Source: Paenibacillus amylolyticus (GTDB taxonomy: Bacteria > Bacillota > Bacilli > Paenibacillales > Paenibacillaceae). From it: DNA of 64,000 bases. The notes beneath the pieces are model-generated. The model saw only the letters and a list, made by a program, of their open reading frames with translations, did not search any database and had not been told where the DNA came from. Location of the stretch: the NCBI RefSeq assembly GCF_001570725.1, contig NZ_BCNV01000004.1:124001-188000 (forward strand), read 5' to 3'. Of this stretch, positions 62,578-64,000 are shown piece after piece (position 1 is the stretch's first letter; every line of letters begins with the position of its first letter). The translations under genes were made by a program, and so were the position numbers.

Positions 62578-64000
62578 AGATCAGGAATAAACTGCTGATT
62601 GGCTTTACCGCTCTAATGGCCATTTTGATTGTACTCACGTTTGTGAGCTATGAACGGCTGAACAGCAGTAATCAGCAGATTGATCAGATGTATCAGGAGC
62701 GTTATCTCAAAGTAAGATACACATCTGCTGCACGTGGAGAGGTTAATGACATTGCCAAAGTGCTGGCTAACTTGTTATTAAATCCGAACAATTCGATTAG
62801 TGCAGCTGATGGTGACCTGAAGGAGATGAAAGATCGGGGTGATGGTTATCTCGAAGAAGTAAGAAACCGGGCGGACAGTGCGCCTGAGCATCAGCTGGTG
62901 GATCGTGTGAATTCGGCGTGGACTGCTTATACATCCTACGCAACGAGACAGATCAGCCTGATGTCCCAAAACCGGGTAGAAGATGCGAATAACTACCGCA
63001 ATGCAACAGGACTCGCGGTGCAAAAAGAGGCTGTGGATAGTTTGAATGCTCTTTCCCGCTATCAGGATCAAGAGATTGATGCCGAGATCAAGGACGCTAA
63101 CGCAGCGTATACGAGAGCAGTGCAGATCACCATAAGTATCATGATTGCCGGACTGTTGCTGGCGTTGGGTGTCATTATGTGGGTGCTGCCTAGTATTACA
63201 CGGGGTCTGAATACCGTATCGATGATGATCACCAGTTTCGGTAAAGGCCGCTATCGTACAATCCGGCGCATCCAGGTCAAGTCGACGGACGAGATTGGTC
63301 AGATTGCCACAGTATTCAAAGATGTATCCAGCGATCTGGAAGAAAAACTGGAAGTCGAGAAAGCCTATGTGCAGGCTCAACAGGATCAGAACTGGATGAG
63401 TTCGAACATCGCAAGAGTTCCGGAGCTGCTTCGGGGCATTGGTTCCATTCGACAAATTTCACAGATGTTTATCAGTGAGTTCACACCTGTGCTTGGTGCT
63501 CAGTTGGGTGTCGTGTATCTGGTCGATGAGGAGAAACATCCCGACGAACTGAGACGCTACGGTGCTTATGCATTCGAAGAGAACGAAGACGTTGGTAAAG
63601 AAATGTACCGGATCGGTGAAGGTCTGATTGGTCAAGCTGCGCTGGATATGACACCGATTGTTCTAGAAAATACCCCGGAAGATTACGTGCATATTGGTTC
63701 AGCTTCAGGTTCAACACGTGCTGCGGGCATCATGATCTATCCTGTTGTGTTTGAAGATGAATTGATTGGTGTTGTTGAACTGGCTTCCTTTGAAGGCTTC
63801 AATGAACTGCACAAACAATTGTTCTCTCAACTGATCATGAACCTGGGCGTTATTCTGAATAACGTTCGACGTCGTTTGCGTGTGGAGGAGCTGCTTCGTG
63901 AATCCCAGGCACTGACAGAGGAACTACAGGTTCAGTCGGAAGAATTGCAGACACAGCAAGAAGAACTGCGCCGTTCCAATGAGAATCTGGAGGAGCAGAC
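62574..64000 (+). CDS. Membrane sensor protein, probable histidine kinase (5' part only)
   Basis: ATG 62574 overlaps the stop of the phosphatase gene (ATGA), so translation is coupled. The frame is open to the window end (475 codons). Domain order: membrane helix about residues 9-25, an extracytoplasmic four-helix-bundle of MCP type with many charged residues, helix about 183-207, HAMP (TRGLNTVSMMITSFGKGRY, STDEIGQIATVF), then a GAF domain (about 290-430, with LGVVYLVDEE and GEGLIGQAA) and a coiled coil starting SQALTEELQVQSEELQTQQE. The pattern is that of large hybrid histidine kinases which stop here before any kinase motif is seen. Confidence 0.85.
   Translation, partial: MKIRNKLLIGFTALMAILIVLTFVSYERLNSSNQQIDQMYQERYLKVRYTSAARGEVNDIAKVLANLLLNPNNSISAADGDLKEMKDRGDGYLEEVRNRADSAPEHQLVDRVNSAWTAYTSYATRQISLMSQNRVEDANNYRNATGLAVQKEAVDSLNALSRYQDQEIDAEIKDANAAYTRAVQITISIMIAGLLLALGVIMWVLPSITRGLNTVSMMITSFGKGRYRTIRRIQVKSTDEIGQIATVFKDVSSDLEEKLEVEKAYVQAQQDQNWMSSNIARVPELLRGIGSIRQISQMFISEFTPVLGAQLGVVYLVDEEKHPDELRRYGAYAFEENEDVGKEMYRIGEGLIGQAALDMTPIVLENTPEDYVHIGSASGSTRAAGIMIYPVVFEDELIGVVELASFEGFNELHKQLFSQLIMNLGVILNNVRRRLRVEELLRESQALTEELQVQSEELQTQQEELRRSNENLEEQ

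Overview
The window looks like a chromosomal segment of a Paenibacillus (Bacillota, Bacillales). The evidence is inference from content: the GH1 enzyme is very close to the Paenibacillus polymyxa BglA family, there are SLH-domain and LPXTG surface proteins, a qoxABCD-type quinol oxidase, catabolite-response (cre) sites, many TTG/GTG starts behind strong Shine-Dalgarno sequences, and general-stress-type genes. No rRNA, tRNA, phage, insertion sequence or CRISPR array is visible. Gene density is normal and most units end in clear intrinsic terminators.

Layout: 1-5.2 kb is carbohydrate use (end of a sugar-binding lipoprotein-type gene, GH95 fucosidase-type enzyme, GH1 beta-glucosidase) with a strong promoter carrying a cre-like operator. 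5.4-5.7 kb is a small YiaAB-like membrane protein. 6.0-9.9 kb is a qoxABCD aa3-type quinol oxidase operon. 10.1-13.7 kb is uronate catabolism (kduI, DeoR-type regulator, kduD, TIM-barrel isomerase). 13.9-15.2 kb is O-acetylhomoserine sulfhydrylase. 15.4-19.5 kb holds metal homeostasis genes (Fur/PerR-like box, P1B-4 ATPase, ZIP transporter) around an alpha/beta hydrolase. 19.7-20.9 kb is trxB plus a glutaredoxin. 21.2-23.2 kb is a frameshifted AraC regulator followed by a Fur-box-controlled iron-siderophore binding lipoprotein. 23.6-28.3 kb is the xylose regulon (xylR divergent from xylA, then xylB). 28.5-33.4 kb has two glycosyltransferases, KDPG aldolase and a hydrolase. 33.6-42.9 kb encodes surface proteins (YcdB/SLH protein, transglutaminase-like protein, 1.5-kDa-residue-scale LPKTG adhesin, class D sortase). 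43.0-44.9 kb is a lysine-riboswitch-controlled amino acid permease. 45.0-50.8 kb has a CvfC/YpgR-like protein, a pseudo-receiver-like protein and a divergent two-component system. 51.0-53.7 kb is cydAB flanked by two tiny membrane ORFs. 53.8-58.8 kb contains an MBL-fold hydrolase, an ABC-F ATPase, a CDF transporter and small proteins. 59.0-64.0 kb is a general-stress-like block (DUF1328, DUF948, GSP17M-like) with three matching SigB-like promoters, followed by a receiver-PP2C phosphatase and a sensor protein cut by the window end.

The most notable unexplained signal is a 106-107 nt element present twice (11034-11140 and 26648-26753), each time in the sense orientation 57-73 nt upstream of a start codon (DeoR-type regulator and xylB). 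Both copies fold into the same three-helix architecture, and base differences between the copies are compensatory in two helices, which points to a conserved structured RNA or a mobile palindromic element. Other points worth checking are the AraC frameshift with an open frame into the siderophore-binding protein, a CydS-like ORF after cydB, a 34-residue membrane ORF before cydA, the three SigB-like promoters, a QoxA lacking its lipobox cysteine, and a perfect 31-bp inverted repeat in the metal ATPase leader. All calls come from reading the sequence; no database search was run.
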